From Brugia malayi (Eukaryota > Nematoda > Chromadorea > Rhabditida > Onchocercidae), in contig NW_025062478.1 of the NCBI RefSeq assembly GCF_000002995.4, positions 1,922,001 through 1,986,000 on the forward strand: a stretch of DNA of 64,000 bases. Reading direction: 5' to 3'. The notes beneath the pieces were generated by a model, which was not told where the DNA came from, did not search any database, and saw only the letters and a list, made by a program, of their open reading frames with translations. The first letter of the stretch is position 1, and each line of letters starts with the position of its first letter. Position numbers and translations under genes: made by a program. Below, in pieces: positions 50,276 to 64,000 of this stretch.

Positions 50276-53200
50276 TGTTACATTAAAAAAAGAAAAATCT
50301 GATAAGTTATCTGTACCAAGTAGCGAACAGAAAATTTAAGACTAATCCAATGATAACATTTTGCAAAAAAGTTTTTGTTTATATCAAGAAAAAAGTTTAA
50401 ATTTCATTTCTAAAAATATCAAATTGTATTGTATTTTTGGAATCATTTACTATCAAATGTTATCATCCACACTTATTCCATTTCCTTAATTCTCATCCTT
50501 CTTTCTTTCCTATAATATTTTTTATCTTTTCAAAAATCAAAATAATTTAACTGTCAATATTTTTGTTAATTAAATATGTTATTGAAATAATTATAAAACT
50601 ACAGTCACTTTGACCACTGTCCATTTTTGCATGCTTCGTTTCACTTCAATTATTATTATTAATCTCTTTCACATTACTTTCAAGCAAACCAATACTGTCC
50701 ATTTCTTTCTGACATTGAATGACAAACATTTGTTTATTAAATATTCATTTCTGATGATTAATTTGGCGCTTTCATAATTAATTGTTTCAATGTTTTCAAA
50801 ATTGGATATAAGTTTTGATTTTTTAGAAATTTGATAAATAATTGAGTTTGATAAATAAATCACTTTTTATCCTCTAAAAATTGTTTTAGTGATAATTCAC
50901 TTCTTGTGATAATTCCATAACATTTTAATAGATTAATCGAATTTAATCAAAATGATCAGTTCCTGTTGCATATATCCATTGCAATTATCACTGATTATTT
51001 TAACATTTGATTTATAATTTCAGTAAGATGTAATTTTAATGAATGTAATAATTTACAATGAATTAAATATTTTGTCAACTTTTGAAGTAAAAAAAAAAAA
51101 AATTAGCAGTTTTACATTTTTATTTAATTTTAAACAATGGAAAAACAAATCATTTCTTTAATTTTGTAAAATATTTTCAAATTTTAATGTTATATAATTC
51201 AACTTTCTTATATTAAAAATTTGTCAATATGATTGTTAAGTAAAAGATGCAAAGAAGCTAAGAACAGAAAATTGTGCTAAAAATTCGATTTGAAAATTGG
51301 AAATTTTTTTTTGTGAAAAACAAACAAAGGAAGCCGAGTAATGCTTGCATGATATGATGACAAAATACAACGTAAACATATAAATAGAAAAAAGAAAACA
51401 AAAAACAAAAAAGGAAAAACAATGTGAACATTTCAGGTGGCAATGAACACATATGTCATTTAAAATAAAATTTTAAAAATGATAAAATTATGAATTTTTG
51501 TAAATTGAAGTTTTTTTTTTTTTTTAAATGGCAAAGAGTATTTTATCCGAGAAACGTTGTTATATACGAAGCAGTCTGCTGTTGTTCGATGAAATTTAAC
51601 AAAGATTGAAATCTCTGCTACAGGTAGAAAGAGCAAACGGAAATAATTGATAAGATGAAATATCATTGCAATATTATTCCATAATTATTTGATGTGATAG
51701 TTTTTCGATGAAATTTGCTATTTCAGTTTTAATTTTGTTATCACTTGAAGTGATAAGCGATGTTTAAGCAAAGAGAAGACAAATTTTTACTGATATTATT
51801 GAAGCCTGAAAGTTTTAGATTGAAAGGTTTGTCTAACTTTTTAGATAGAACAAATGTATAAGTACACTTAAAAATATGATAGTTAGAAGATAGTAATAAA
51901 ACTTGGACAAAATTTATCAAAAAATTTTCCATTTTATTAAAATTTAATTGAATGGAAAAGATAATAATGAATTAAATCAGTTTAGCAAATTTCAAAAAAC
52001 TTATTAATGCTCAAAGAATGAAATTATAAAAAATTGAAATTACTAATAAACTTGTTGTACTGAAATAAAATAGTAAACAAAATTGAATGAGTATAAGAAG
52101 AGGGTTGTTAGTGTATAATTTTAAATAAATTTAAGCAAATTTCGTAGGAAAGGAAATGATTCTCGCAGTGATAGCATTAGAAATATTATTTTTCACTTAT
52201 GAATTGAGTAAATAAAAGTGGCAGTGAGGAATACATTTGAAGTAATTTATGAAAATAAAATTTTGATATATAAATGAAGTGATCGTCTTAAGATGGAAAG
52301 AATAAATTGAAATATTCAAATTATCGAAAGACCATGCAATATTTACCAGAATGGATGAGAACAATTTCTGATGCTAAAACAGGAAAATAACATCCAAATG
52401 ATAAGAAATTTTTCAAAAAAAAAAAAAAAAAAAATGAAAAATTTTGAATTTTACGTAATTTTATGGTTACTCGAATTCTACTGGAAATTTTAACTTTTAA
52501 GCTTTCAAGTTTTTACTGTTCATCGTTTCGAGAATTTGATACTAAACTATGTTTCATTATTCAAATTTATCACTATAGATATCAAAGGAATTGAATTATG
52601 ATAATACAAAAAAGCTTTTAACAATAGTCCTAACAACACTATCCATCCTGGCTTAATATAATGGAGGCGATAAAATATTCTGAAATTTCTTCGAGACTAA
52701 AATTTTATTTTTTCATTAAAACTCTAATTGATCAGCTTGAATGACAAGAAAAGAAATCATTAAAAAGCATTTATTTCTTATTTTTTTTTTTTTGTTTCCT
52801 ATCATACTTTTATCCAAAAATTTTTGTCTTCTTTTTGTTTTTTAAATACAAATGCAAAATTAGGAAACAAAATGTTATTTTCAGGAACGGAAAAGTGAGG
52901 TAGAACTTTTGTTGTAACAATTGGCTTAGATGCAATTTAAGAATATTAATAGTGAATTAGTGATAAAATTTAAGCAAACTTATCATAACAGTATATTAGT
53001 AAGTCAAAATTAGGATTTGTTTATCAGTCTGAAAACAATCAGTTGACTTGCTGAACTGATAAATAAGCAAAATGACCTAATTGAGTTCACAAGAAGGTAT
53101 ATGCATAACATTCATTCAAAATTCTCTCAAATTTTATAGAAATATACATTTAATTTGAAAATATTCGAATTATTATCAATAATAAATCGATTAATTTCGA

Positions 53201-53406
53201 ATTGAGTATATCAAATAAAATTTGGAAGAGATTTTAAGTTAAACAAATACAACAAAAAATAAACTATCGAAATACGTAAATAACAAAATGTTGAAAATAT
53301 TATAACTCAAAATGTAAATTACAATTAACGAAAGAAAAGGCAACATGTTGAACAAAGGCAAAAAATTTCATTTGATCAATATGCTCTGAGATTTCCAAGA
53401 ATTTCA
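50276..53406. other. intergenic DNA between convergent genes, no gene recognised
   Basis: AT-rich spacer between the beta-galactosidase and the hemopexin-like gene. Open frames on the minus strand (50669-50863, 51258-51452, 51460-51666, 51741-51932) are short, Phe/Leu/Ile-rich and without splice-consistent context. Confidence 0.45.
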
Positions 53407-56033
53407 CTACCCATTAAAGCAACCCACGAATTCGCTAATTTGAATAGGGTATTCTTGTATCACTCGATATTTGCCCGTATCATAAATCTGAAACAATTCA
53501 AAATTGAGTAATTTTACATGTCTAAAACAAATGCAATCGCTCAAATTGATAGTAAAATTTCATTCAACAGTGGGTAATTTTGTAATCAAACTTTTATTAG
53601 TTCGTTTAAATTAATTAATATGAAAAGAAAATTGACCAAAAATTTGGTTTATTTTATTGAAAAGAATTTATAACTAATCTTTCTAGTAAGATTCTTATCA
53701 GATAATGAAACATTATTAAATTATGTGTGATAATAGAATAACTTTCATAATTAATTATTTATCATTTTCTACCTGTATTTTATTGGATGCTGTATAAAGA
53801 ATGAAAAAGGTATCATTCTGATAAGTTAATCCAATTAAATCGCGTGGAAATTGTGGAAAATAATTTGTTGTTAAGCCAGAAAATGTTGCAACATTCCAGT
53901 ATGCATCGTATGTTGCAAAATTATCTCCCTAAAATTTCCTCTAATAATTCCATTTTATTTTGAATATCCAAAAATGAAACAATTAAATTTAATTATAAAA
54001 ATAGCAAAGTTTTTTTTTTTTTTTAAATACAAACAGATAACAGGTTTCTTTTAATAAAATACTGACAAAAGAAAATGAAATGAATTTACTTCGACAAGAA
54101 CTTGATTACCATCTACCCATTGAAATCCTGCACGGGGATATACGGGCATTTTTGTTGTTAATGTCTGAGGACTCTTTCGAGCAAGCTGTAAAATTATTTG
54201 TCACAATTTTTAATTTCATTATTAAAATAAAAAAAAAAAAAGGTACCATTGAAATTAATAGTAGGAATACTAACATAGAAAACTTTATTCTTTCGATTCC
54301 ATCGATATCGGTAAACTGTTTGATGTTCAATAAGTACCGTTACACCACTTCTACTATTAGTGTATGCTACGGTAACGGTACGTGGACCTTTTGGAAACAT
54401 CTCACTGATAAGAAATGATGCTTTTTGATGTAAATTATCATGTCTCCACAGCTGATATACACGATCACGAGCAAATACATATGTACGACCGTTAAATGCT
54501 ACAAATTTTAAATTTAAATTTTAAAATTAAAAACAAAACAAAACTCGTACGTTTGGATAAGAATGTCAATTTTTATAGTTTTATCCGCAGAACTAAATTG
54601 AATAGCAAATAATTTAGTAATTTAAAAAAATGAGTAAAACTTTTGAGTTTTTTGATTCAGTGCTTTTTTTCTTTGTTCTGCAATGATTTCAATTCAGAAT
54701 ATTAATCAATACCACGTGTAACTGCATCAAAGCGATGTGGACAATTTTTCATTGGTAGAGCAAGTGGTTGATTTGGTTTTGGCGATGTACCTGGTGTTGC
54801 AACCTGTAATCGTTCCCAGATAAACTCTTCTTCGGTTACATCTGGTACAGGTGGTGTAGAGGTAGTTGTAAAAACAATAATACTATCAGTGATAGGTGAT
54901 GTAGTAGTAGTTGTTGTAGTTATTACTGTTTCAATATTTTGCCTCCAAAGTGGATGTTTGGTAGTTGTTTGCCAAGAATTAGATGTCACTGAGGTATGCC
55001 AGTATGTTGGATTTGTTGAAGTATCCCAGTACCATAATGTTGAACTTTCCCAATGATTACTTCCATTGTATGACTTTTTTATATTTTCCCATTCAGTTTT
55101 GACTGTTGTTGTTGCTAATTCCGTATCTGCTTCCCATCGAGAATTCTCGAATCTTCCAGATTGTTGTTGTTGTTTCTGCATTTTATCAGTATCACTTTCA
55201 CGATACATATTAATATTCCATTGCAATTCATCACCATCGTTATCATCCAACAACAAAAATGCATTGTTCGGATATTGTCGCACATGTCTTAGCTTTCTTA
55301 AGCGTATTTTTCCTGAAATCAATGTCAAATCCCTTAATATCTCTTTAAAAAAATTTCATTAAATACTTTCTTTTCTTTTTTTTTTTTTAATAAATAAAAA
55401 TTGATTGTTTGTAAAAATTGCTTTTTTTTTTTAAAAATAACCTTTCTCTTTTCGTTTTCGCTTCTTTTCAAATGGATTTTGTCCTGATTCAATAATCAAT
55501 GCTATTTTTTGTGCTCTTGATAATTTAGGTATTCTCATTGGAATTTGTATCTCTTCTTTATCAGCTAATGGTAAACGATAACGTCGACGATAATTTACTG
55601 ATGATGTATGATTTCCATTCTTAAAATTCAAAAGAGAAAAAAAAAAATGAAATTTTAAGAATTCTATTGAATGAATTTTGGATTAAATCCATACAGTTCA
55701 ACACAGTTGTTATAAATAAAAGAAAAAAAAAAAATTTCAACTGTTGCTTTAACAAAACCTAAAGTTAAGTAATGCAAGTTAACTCTTCGAAATTACCCCA
55801 TTTAGCGATCTTTGGTTAATTTTTATATCAAATTAAGAACAGTAATACATATAAATATAAATAATAAATTGAAAATCGATATTAAAGTTAAATTTTGTTT
55901 GAATTTTAAGATTGTAAAATGGAAATAAAACATAGATTATTACCTTTTTGAGTCGTTTTTTGGCATCAAATAGATTACTGGAACATACCAAATAAGTAAA
56001 AGCAGTCAATACGGTTGCACTGTACAACCACAT
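53407..56033 (-). CDS. secreted protein with C-terminal hemopexin-like domain, 7 exons
   Basis: Minus-strand exons: 56033-55944, 55619-55442, 55312-54713, 54498-54275, 54185-54090, 53928-53773 and 53487-53407. They give 474 residues in consistent phase. Exon 1 encodes a signal peptide (MWLYSATVLTAFTYLVCSS). Residues about 50-115 are basic (FEKKRKRKEKG, LRKLRHVRQ). Residues about 150-265 are Trp/Ser/Thr-rich, including a run of seven Thr, and look extended and O-glycosylated. From about 281 the motifs are hemopexin-like: NCPHRFDAVTRG, AFNGRTYVFARDRVYQLW, ATYDAYWNVATFSG and DTFFILYTASNKIQIY. Cys 281 and Cys 471 lie where hemopexin domains place their closing disulphide, about 190 residues apart (four blades). 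No HExxH zinc site is present, so it is not a matrix metalloprotease but probably an extracellular binding protein. Family assignment is by motif only. Confidence 0.8.
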
Positions 56034-56044
56034 TTTATATATAA

Positions 56045-56054
56045 GCTGAATTTT
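56045..56054 (-). promoter_or_regulatory. probable trans-splice acceptor of the hemopexin-like gene
   Basis: On the minus strand AAAATTCAG ends at 56046, 12 bases before the ATG at 56033. The very short leader fits a spliced-leader mRNA. Confidence 0.45.
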
Positions 56055-59000
56055 GTAGTGTATATACGAGCTAAGCTTATATGTTCTAATTATATTATCG
56101 AATCGGATATCGTTGATTATTGTTTTATTTAATCTATTAAAAATTTACAATTCAAAATGACGATTCGTTTCTTAGAAATATAATTGTTTATGACAAGTTA
56201 AATAACTTTTTGTTGATATTTTCTGACTTTTTAACTTTCTAACATTAATGAACAATTAAATGAGTTAATGAGACATCCAACTAAAATAATGTTGAAATAT
56301 TTGAAATATAAGTTTCATGACATTTTCACAAATTTTACGAGAGAAAAATATTGAAATTGATATTTGACAATTCATTTTTTCATTTCCAATTATTGAGGAA
56401 GTAGCTTTCCGATCGTCAATAATTGATGTAATTTACAGGAAATAGTTATATTTATCTTTCTTTAGAGGAAATTACGATTGAGCCGTACCGTTCGTTTACA
56501 ATGTCAAAAGCTAAGGAAATTTTTCAATACTTTAAGAGGTCACTTCAAGACAACAAAATTGAATTTAATTCCGGAATATAATCGAAATTAATTGCAGTAG
56601 TTGTAGTAATTTAACGAAAACTATTACATATAATTCAGTTAGCTGTAGCTTTTTATATTTATCAGTTGGCCTTCTGTATTTATCAGATTTCTTATCAAAA
56701 TGATACAGCTTCAAAGATGTATTAAATGATACAGCAATATGAAAAAGTTAGCAAAAGCTATTACAATAGCTAAAGGGGAAAGCATTAGATTTCATTGCAA
56801 TGTATTTTTTTAACTATTTAAATTTAATTATTCAAAAAAGAGAATTTAAAAAAAAAAACTCATAATTTTTTTAACTATTCCAAATAATTTTAAAAATGAA
56901 AAAATGCCACAAATATTAGAATAAAAGAAAAAAAACTACTAATAGTTATAGCATTTCATTTGTAATTTTTTAGATGTAATTTCCTGAATCTGATCAATCA
57001 ACAATTAAATTTCATTATTTTTAAAAAATTTGCATTTTAATAATAGCAAAATAAGATTAGATAGAATTAAAAAAAAAGAAGAACGATTGATGATAAGCGA
57101 TTCGGAATTTAATCAAAGGAAAGTATATGATTTTTTTTTGATAAATAAAACGAAGATTAGCAAAAAAAAAAAGTTAGCATTGATTAAAAATGATAGAAAA
57201 AAAAGAACGAAAGATTGTAGTCTTATAAGATCTTTTGTTACTTAACAATACTTAAGAGAAAGTAAAGTATACCACAAAGTGCTACTAAGATTATAAATTA
57301 TCCATTTTTCCATAGTTTTTTTTTAATCGGCTTCCTTTTTTTTTTTAAGATTTAGCACACTAAAAAAGAAAAGATTAATTTTTTTTCTCTTATTTGAAAG
57401 GGATGTAATAATAATTTTCTACATTCATATTTTAATTGTTATCTAATCTGATTTCATGTCAAAATTTAATGTTAAAACTTAAAATGTAACTTAAAATCTA
57501 AAAAAAAAATGTGAAATGATAATAAAAATGAATATATTTTGCTAAATGATGATGCATGATGCAGATGATTAATTTAAATTTACACACAACTGTAGTATTA
57601 TTGAATTCGAAAAAAAAAAAATTAAATACTAATAATTGTAAATTTACAATATTTTTTTTTATGCCCCCAATGCTAATAAAATTATTGAAAAAAAATTATC
57701 TATAATAAAATTATTAAAAATGGAAAAGTGAGATGAAAATAAACAGATTGAAAATAATTTTCACTTATTTTATCACATAATCACATAGATTATATTAACA
57801 ATTATGATAAGTAAACTATAAAATATTCTTCTATTTACTTTTTATTGCAAAAATTATTCTCTTCGATGTTCCATGCTGCAAAATATTAATAACTATTTTA
57901 GAATTTTATGTTTATTTTTCCTTTATTACTCTTTTTTTTTCCTTTTTTTGTTTGTTTGTTTGAAAAAAATGCATCGATGAAATTAATTGATGCATTTCAA
58001 TTTTCGAATTATTAAAATTTCGTTAAATTAAAATTAATAAACTATAAAATTGATTGGTAGAAGGAAAAAAATTTTTTAATTGTTAAGCATTTTACATAAT
58101 ATTAGCAATTATTTTCATCGTTTTTTTTTTTGTAAGCTATCAAATTATAAATGATTTCTGAGAAAAGAAAAAAAGCAAACGTACCATTTTTGTAAATGAC
58201 AGATGTACAGTGAAAAAAAAAAATTTCATATGTGATTTTCTTTTTTCTTTTTCATTTATAATGAAAAAGTTTTTTTAGTTATTTTTAATAAAATTTATTT
58301 TAAAAAAATCATCAAAAATTTTACTTATTTTCAACATTTTCATCTCTTCAATCCAAAATAAAATAGAAATAATCAAAAATATAAAATTCAATTATTCAGT
58401 GATGGATCTGTTTGCTTTGTTTAAAAAATTTCAAATATCTGATAATTTTTTTTTTTTGTAAAATTTGCATAATTAATTTTATTTTATGATAAATAGCAAA
58501 ATTTTTACTTTCATTATTTCACAAATGCGAAATAAATAAGCTACTACTACTATGGTAGCCTTTCTTTGAGCTATCTTATAACTTCTATCATTTCTTTTAG
58601 CTAACTGATAAGAAGCTAGTTTATAACTCTTATCAAGGTGATAACATTCAAGCCTTCCTACACAACAATATCATCTCTTCATCTTCCTATCATATAAATT
58701 CAATCTATTTCAGTAGTCAAAAGTGATATCTCTTTTTTCTGCCTTTTAATTCCTTTTTAATTCAATTTATATTTCAAATTATATTTGTTTCGTTATAAAA
58801 TTGCATATTTAAGAAAGCAAAAAGTAAGTTCATTTTTTCAAGTAATAATATAATAAATTTCAAATATTAATGATAATAAAAATAAATTTAATACGATAAA
58901 TTTGAACATGGAATAAGAATTTAAAATTTCTGCTCCTATGAATAAAATGCTCATATGACTTTAGTTAAATTCAGAATAAGAAATTGTTGAAAGAAAAAGA

Positions 59001-62000
59001 CGGAATAACTGTTTTCTAATAAAATGTTATATATTTAAAAAATAAAATCAATAAATTCCTTTATTAAAAAAAAAAAAAAAAAAACGGATAAAAGAATATT
59101 TGTTGATAAAAGTTTCGTCTACGAATGTTATCGTTGATTCGTTTTCTTTTTTTCATCAATTTATTACTCATTAAAGCAAGGAAATCCAAAAAAAAGTAGC
59201 AAAGAAAAATAGTAAAGTAATATTTGAAATTTTTGTGAAAAATTAAAACTGTTGAAAAGTTTCCTTTCATTAAGTAATAAAATATTTCATGATGAAAGGG
59301 AAGAGATGATTATTAAATTTTTAATTTCAATGTTTTGAAATGAAATTTCTTCTTGCAATTAATCAATCAGATGATAGACTTTATCAATTCAACCTTATAA
59401 TTATCCTTCATCTTCTCCTCAAAATAATATTCCTCCAAATAAACATATTTCATTCAATTATATACCAATTAAAAAATTATTTCAAAATGCTTTTTAAATG
59501 CAATATACTTATTTCAAAGAAATTATGAATAATTTAAAAAAAAAAAAAATAATAATTAGTTGAAAGAAAATAATTTAGAAATAAAGTGATTGGGAACAAA
59601 TTTATATTTCGTATAAAATTCAAAACTGAGAAACTATAATGTCACAAATGGAGGAGAAGAGACGTAGACAGAGAAGAGAGAGAGAGGGAGAGAGAGAGAG
59701 AAAGGTGGGAAGGAAGGAAGGAAAAAGTTTTCTCTGTTTAATTTCTACATCAAAAAACCGTAATCTTTGATATTACAACGATATGAAATATGGGAATGGA
59801 GCAAGTAAAACGAGACAACAACAAATCAAAAATTTGCATAGAAATGAGAAAATGATTGAAATGAACGGTGCACAAATACCACTACAACAAACAATAATGA
59901 TACTAAGAGGAGGAGCAAACTTATTTGCTTCTCAACTGCTTATACACCTACTATTATCATTATTGTCATCACTATTGTCATCATGAGTGATTAATAGGTA
60001 GTAAAACTTAAACAGAAGAAATAAAGAACAGATTCAATTTTATTTTTATTTTTTTGCTTTTTTTAATTTTTAAATTTACTTCAATAATTTAAAGAAAAAA
60101 ATGTATGGCATGGCTTATTTGTATATATTTTTTATTATATCATCTTATCATCTATACATTTTTTTTTACAAAATTATATAGTTTATTTTCAATATTACTT
60201 TCTACTTTATTCATTATTGGAGAGAAAAAGGGAATGAGAGAGTAAATATATGAAAGTAAACAAAACCATGAAGAAACCTAATAAGAGTTAATTAATTAGT
60301 GGTATTTTTCATTCAAATACAACCGCAGTAATTTAATACAACAATTAATGAATTAATAGTAATAGAATTAACTCATTCAAACCAGATAATCAAATTTTTG
60401 AAATCAAAAATATCGAACTACCTTTATTAATGGCATTTCAAAGTTGTTAAGAAAGAAAAAGTTTATTAAAAATTGATGGGATAGAAGTTGTCGTTTATTA
60501 TTTAATGACAACTTATAAACTTTTTAGGCGATTAAATTTAGCTGAGACTGAGTGAAGATTTTTAGAATTTTAAGTTTTAAAATATTCTTTTTTAGAATTC
60601 TTTTTTAAATTATTCATTTAAGCTCTTATAAATTGGGATCGACATTCTTAAAATATTATTTTAAAATGCTCTAAGCTCATTTATTTGCATAGTATGTATG
60701 ACTTTTAAATGTTGAATCATTGCTTGGTTAAACTAAAATTCTATTGACAGATGACATTTTTTCATCTTCCTATCATTTAATGCTTCTTTTTTTTTTTACT
60801 TTTGTAGTCTTAAATTTTACTATATCATACTTATTTCTATTTAATTAAAATTTTTTGATAACTCCAAATAAAATAGTTGGAAAAGTTCCGCAATATTCCA
60901 AATTTCAAATAATATAAATGTTATTAAAAAATTTTAAAACAAAATCTCAATTTTTGCAAATGAATATTTTGATTGCTTAAAAAAAACTTTTTTTGTTCAT
61001 TTCCAATCATTTTTCTTTATTATAATTGAATTGTAATACTATTATTATCTTAAATTTTGATTGCTAACTTCGTATTTCTTTTTTTCTATTCACCATGCTA
61101 ACATTGCTAACATATCAGAGAAGGAGATCTGATCACGAATATCAGTATCAAATGTCAATAAAACATTAAATTTTGCAACATTTCAAAAAAAAAAAAAAGA
61201 AATTTTTTTTTCGTCTCTTTTATTCATTGCTTTTTCCTAACAATCTTAAAAGAAGAAAAAAAAAAAAACCAAAACAGAAAGAGAAACTATTAAGTAATTT
61301 ATAGAAAAGATAATATTTTTTTCAGTTTGAGAGGATCACATGAAACAAATTATTTTCACAGTCATTATTTTATAGAAATAAGATCAATCAATCAAGAAAA
61401 AACAAAACAAAAAAGTCATTCTTTTTACATAAGTGGAAAAATTCCGGTTTCTATAATTACTTAAATTAACTATTTAATCAAAATACTAAGAAATATTTTT
61501 CAAAATTACTAAGAAATATATATTAACTATTTAATCAAAATACTAAGAAATATTTTTCATCAAATGATAAATACTATTTTTCCATTGAAAATTGTTAAAA
61601 GATAATAGTAATAATATAGCTGAAAAAAAAATAATAATGTACAAGAAATTTAATTTAGATTCTAAATAAAAAGATATGAATAGGTGGTTCAAATGCTAGG
61701 AATATGAATTATTCAAAAAATAAATAAAAAAGAAAATAATCGTATCTGAATTGATGATAATGATGCATTCTCGTTATCAAGTGAAATAAGCATTGAAATA
61801 AAAATTAAAATAATTTTTATTGGAAAAGATGATAATAATTAATATTTTTCATCCGTAAATAAAATATCAATTTTCTAAGGGAAAATTCAAAAATTACGAA
61901 GGAATCAATAACCAAACCTACTGTTTTGTTGAATTCCTGATAAATATATTTTAACCTAAAGATAATCAATTCCATCGTATAAATCCATTATTGTTAAAAG

Positions 62001-64000
62001 TGAAAAGCATTACATTACGAATTGCTAATTGCAAATATTGTGCTTTTATTTTTTTCAAAAAAAAAAAAAAATTATGTCAATATGATATGCTTTAAAAAAT
62101 TGAAAATTTTACAAGATTTAATTTATTATATAAATACATGCATAAGATAACATGAATGGTATGAATAAAACAATAATAATTATATTTCTTAATTTAAATT
62201 TCTCAAATTTTGTTCATCTAATTTTTCCGTCCAAATAGCTTTAAAAAAAATGCAACCTTCCTTTTTTGTTAGAAAAAAAAAAAAAAACCATTCATAGCAT
62301 TAATTGCATTTTTTAGAATTTTTGGAAATGAAAAAAAAAAACTTTAACTATTTTTTTCTGCAATAATTCAAAGTTTCCTAATTTGTTGATAAGAAGCAAA
62401 AAAAAAAAAAGAAAATATTTGATTTAAGATTAAATAAAAAACAACTCATTTACTTTTCATTAATATATAATCATGTGAAAAAAAAAACAAAAAGTCATTT
62501 CTAAAACAAAAAAAAAAAAGAAAAATGAAAAAAAAAGTCTCATCAATATAAGCCATCTATTTTGGTGTTATCGTTTATCAGATTATACAATCAGAACACA
62601 TTTGCATGAATAAATGATTTTTTCTCAAAAACGTCACATCCTAATCTTTCTTTTTCTTTTTTTAATGCAAATGAATAATAATTGTATAAAAGAGATTATT
62701 TAAGATTTTTATGATTAAATGATATATAATAAAATAATCTGATCACTGATAATTTAAGTAATATTTTAATTTAAATGATAATAATTCAAATTTTGTTAGT
62801 CCTTCTTAGTTCTGATTAATTTCTAATTAAGTTCCGATTAATTAATTAGTTTTGATTGGTTAAAAATTGATTACGAAGCGGTGTAAAAAAAAAAAGGAAA
62901 TAAATAAATAACACACAATAGAATGATCATTGCTCAATTGCTCATCCATATTAAAACATAACAAATACATTTCATAAATTTTATTATTAACAACGATGTA
63001 ACTATCATATTTAAATTATCAATGATATTTAATTTCATTTTTTGATTACAAATTTTATAAGTGAAATAGTTTATTCAATGTTAGTATCATTTTCTTTTTC
63101 ATTTCTTTTCTTTTAAAATTAACTTTATAATTGATTACATAGTATAGCATTAAATGCATTATTTTAAAGTAATGAAATTTAATTTTTTTTTTTTTTTTTT
63201 TTTTTTTAATTCATCACTAATCAATTTCTCACAATTGTAAATTTCATTTTTGTTCTTTTCAAAATTTCATTTCATGGATTTAATAGATTTTTCTTTTTTT
63301 TTTTTTTATTTGTTGTTGGATGATACAGCTTTGTGCTTCCTTGTAACATTTATATTTAAAAGCTCTCTCTCTCCCTTTAAAAAACTCTCTCTCTCTCTCT
63401 TTAAAAAACCCTCTCTCTCCTTCATTTCATGATGACCGTTATGCCAGCTGTCTGTTCGATCTCTGAACGGTGTTGCTACGATACAATTTTATTCGATGAT
63501 TGTATAATTTAATACTACTCGTCATCGTAACCCTTCCTCTTTCCCAATAAAAAAAAAAAAAAAAAAATTAAAGCTAAATGTTACATTTTCAAAAGAATCA
63601 ATTGAAAATTTTATATATTTAATTGTAATTTCAAAAAATGCTATTTGAATTTATTGCAAACACAAATTTTTATTTAAATAACAATGAATAAATGAAAATA
63701 TATACTCAAATACACAATTTAAAAATAACAAGAAGTATTAAACCTGAAAAAAAAAAAAAAAAAAGAAAGAAAATAATTAGCATAAGCTTAATCATTTTAT
63801 TTCTTACACTGATTAATTCTTTCATATCATTATCATTAGTGGGAAAATTTTTATCAAATCTTTCATACTGATAGTTATTATATCGTTTGTATTATCTTTT
63901 AAATAATATCATATAATATTAGTATGAAAATAATGCAATTTGTGCAAAAAATTGAAAAAAAAAAAAGAAAATAGTTATATAATTTTATTTTTATAAAATT
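56055..64000. other. long AT-rich region without recognised genes
   Basis: About 8 kb with many poly-A/T tracts (59066-59084, 63183-63208, 63549-63567, 63746-63764). Other features are a GA-rich tract at 59665-59715, a direct repeat near 61460-61560 (TTAACTATTTAATCAAAATACTAAGAAATAT split into two copies) and CT-rich tracts at 63361-63422. Frames such as 57030-57245 and 59783-59986 are Lys-rich or low-complexity with no family match. I see no exon set here. Confidence 0.5.
63361..63422. repeat. CT-dinucleotide repeat with TTTAAAAAA spacers
   Basis: Three CTCTCTCTC tracts separated by nearly identical TTTAAAAAAC spacers, about 23 bases per unit. Confidence 0.7.

Noticed and set aside
59783..59986. 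67-codon plus-strand frame ending in a Leu/Ser-rich tail
   Set aside because: Low complexity, no splice context and no family resemblance; probably chance in a repeat-rich region.
1..64000. tRNA, rRNA or CRISPR-like arrays
   Set aside because: I looked for GGTTCGAATCC-type T-loops, rRNA core sequences and regularly spaced palindromic repeats and found none; the tandem repeats lack unique spacers.

Overview
The window is eukaryotic: strongly AT-rich DNA with many poly-A/poly-T runs, short exons and small introns ending in TTTCAG or TTTTAG. The gene content and splice style point to a nematode. The expanded cathepsin L-like proteases with a long N-terminal pro-region suggest a filarial (Onchocercid) species, but this is inference and the species cannot be named from the sequence. 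Coding exons were assembled by hand from splice sites and phase; every model below closes in frame.

Layout. 0-7 kb: a minus-strand five-exon gene for a small BAR-like coiled-coil protein (3525-6027), with a truncated relic of its 5' end at about 744-1290 and a fold-back, MITE-like element at about 1305-1720. 8.0-9.5 kb: a plus-strand two-exon gene for a secreted protein built almost entirely of Gln and Leu; the same DNA reads as a Ser/Thr-rich, mucin-like protein in another frame. 9.5-15 kb: gene-free DNA with decayed retroelement fragments (LINE endonuclease, BEL/Pao-like) and one arm of the fold-back element. 15.1-23.2 kb: two intact cathepsin L-like protease genes arranged tail to tail. 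Their 5' halves, introns included, are near-identical inverted arms of about 1.75 kb, while their 3' halves have diverged. 27.6-30.1 kb: a divergent SIX-family homeobox gene with an odd splice site inside the homeodomain. 37.5-40.0 kb: a TMEM41A-type VTT-domain membrane protein. 43.8-50.2 kb: a 14-exon lysosomal-type beta-galactosidase (GH35) with both catalytic Glu residues. 53.4-56.0 kb: a minus-strand secreted protein with a C-terminal hemopexin-like domain and no visible protease domain. 56-64 kb: low-complexity AT-rich DNA with no gene seen.

The genes do not form a pathway and there is no operon-like spacing. Several are preceded by a TTTCAG/TTTTAG acceptor just upstream of the ATG, as expected for nematode spliced-leader trans-splicing. 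The most unusual points are the protease inverted repeat with its sharp identity boundary, the dual-frame Gln/Leu versus Ser/Thr gene, the SIX homeodomain that is either interrupted by 22 residues or has lost a donor base, and a copied exon fragment inside the beta-galactosidase gene that carries a decoy splice acceptor.
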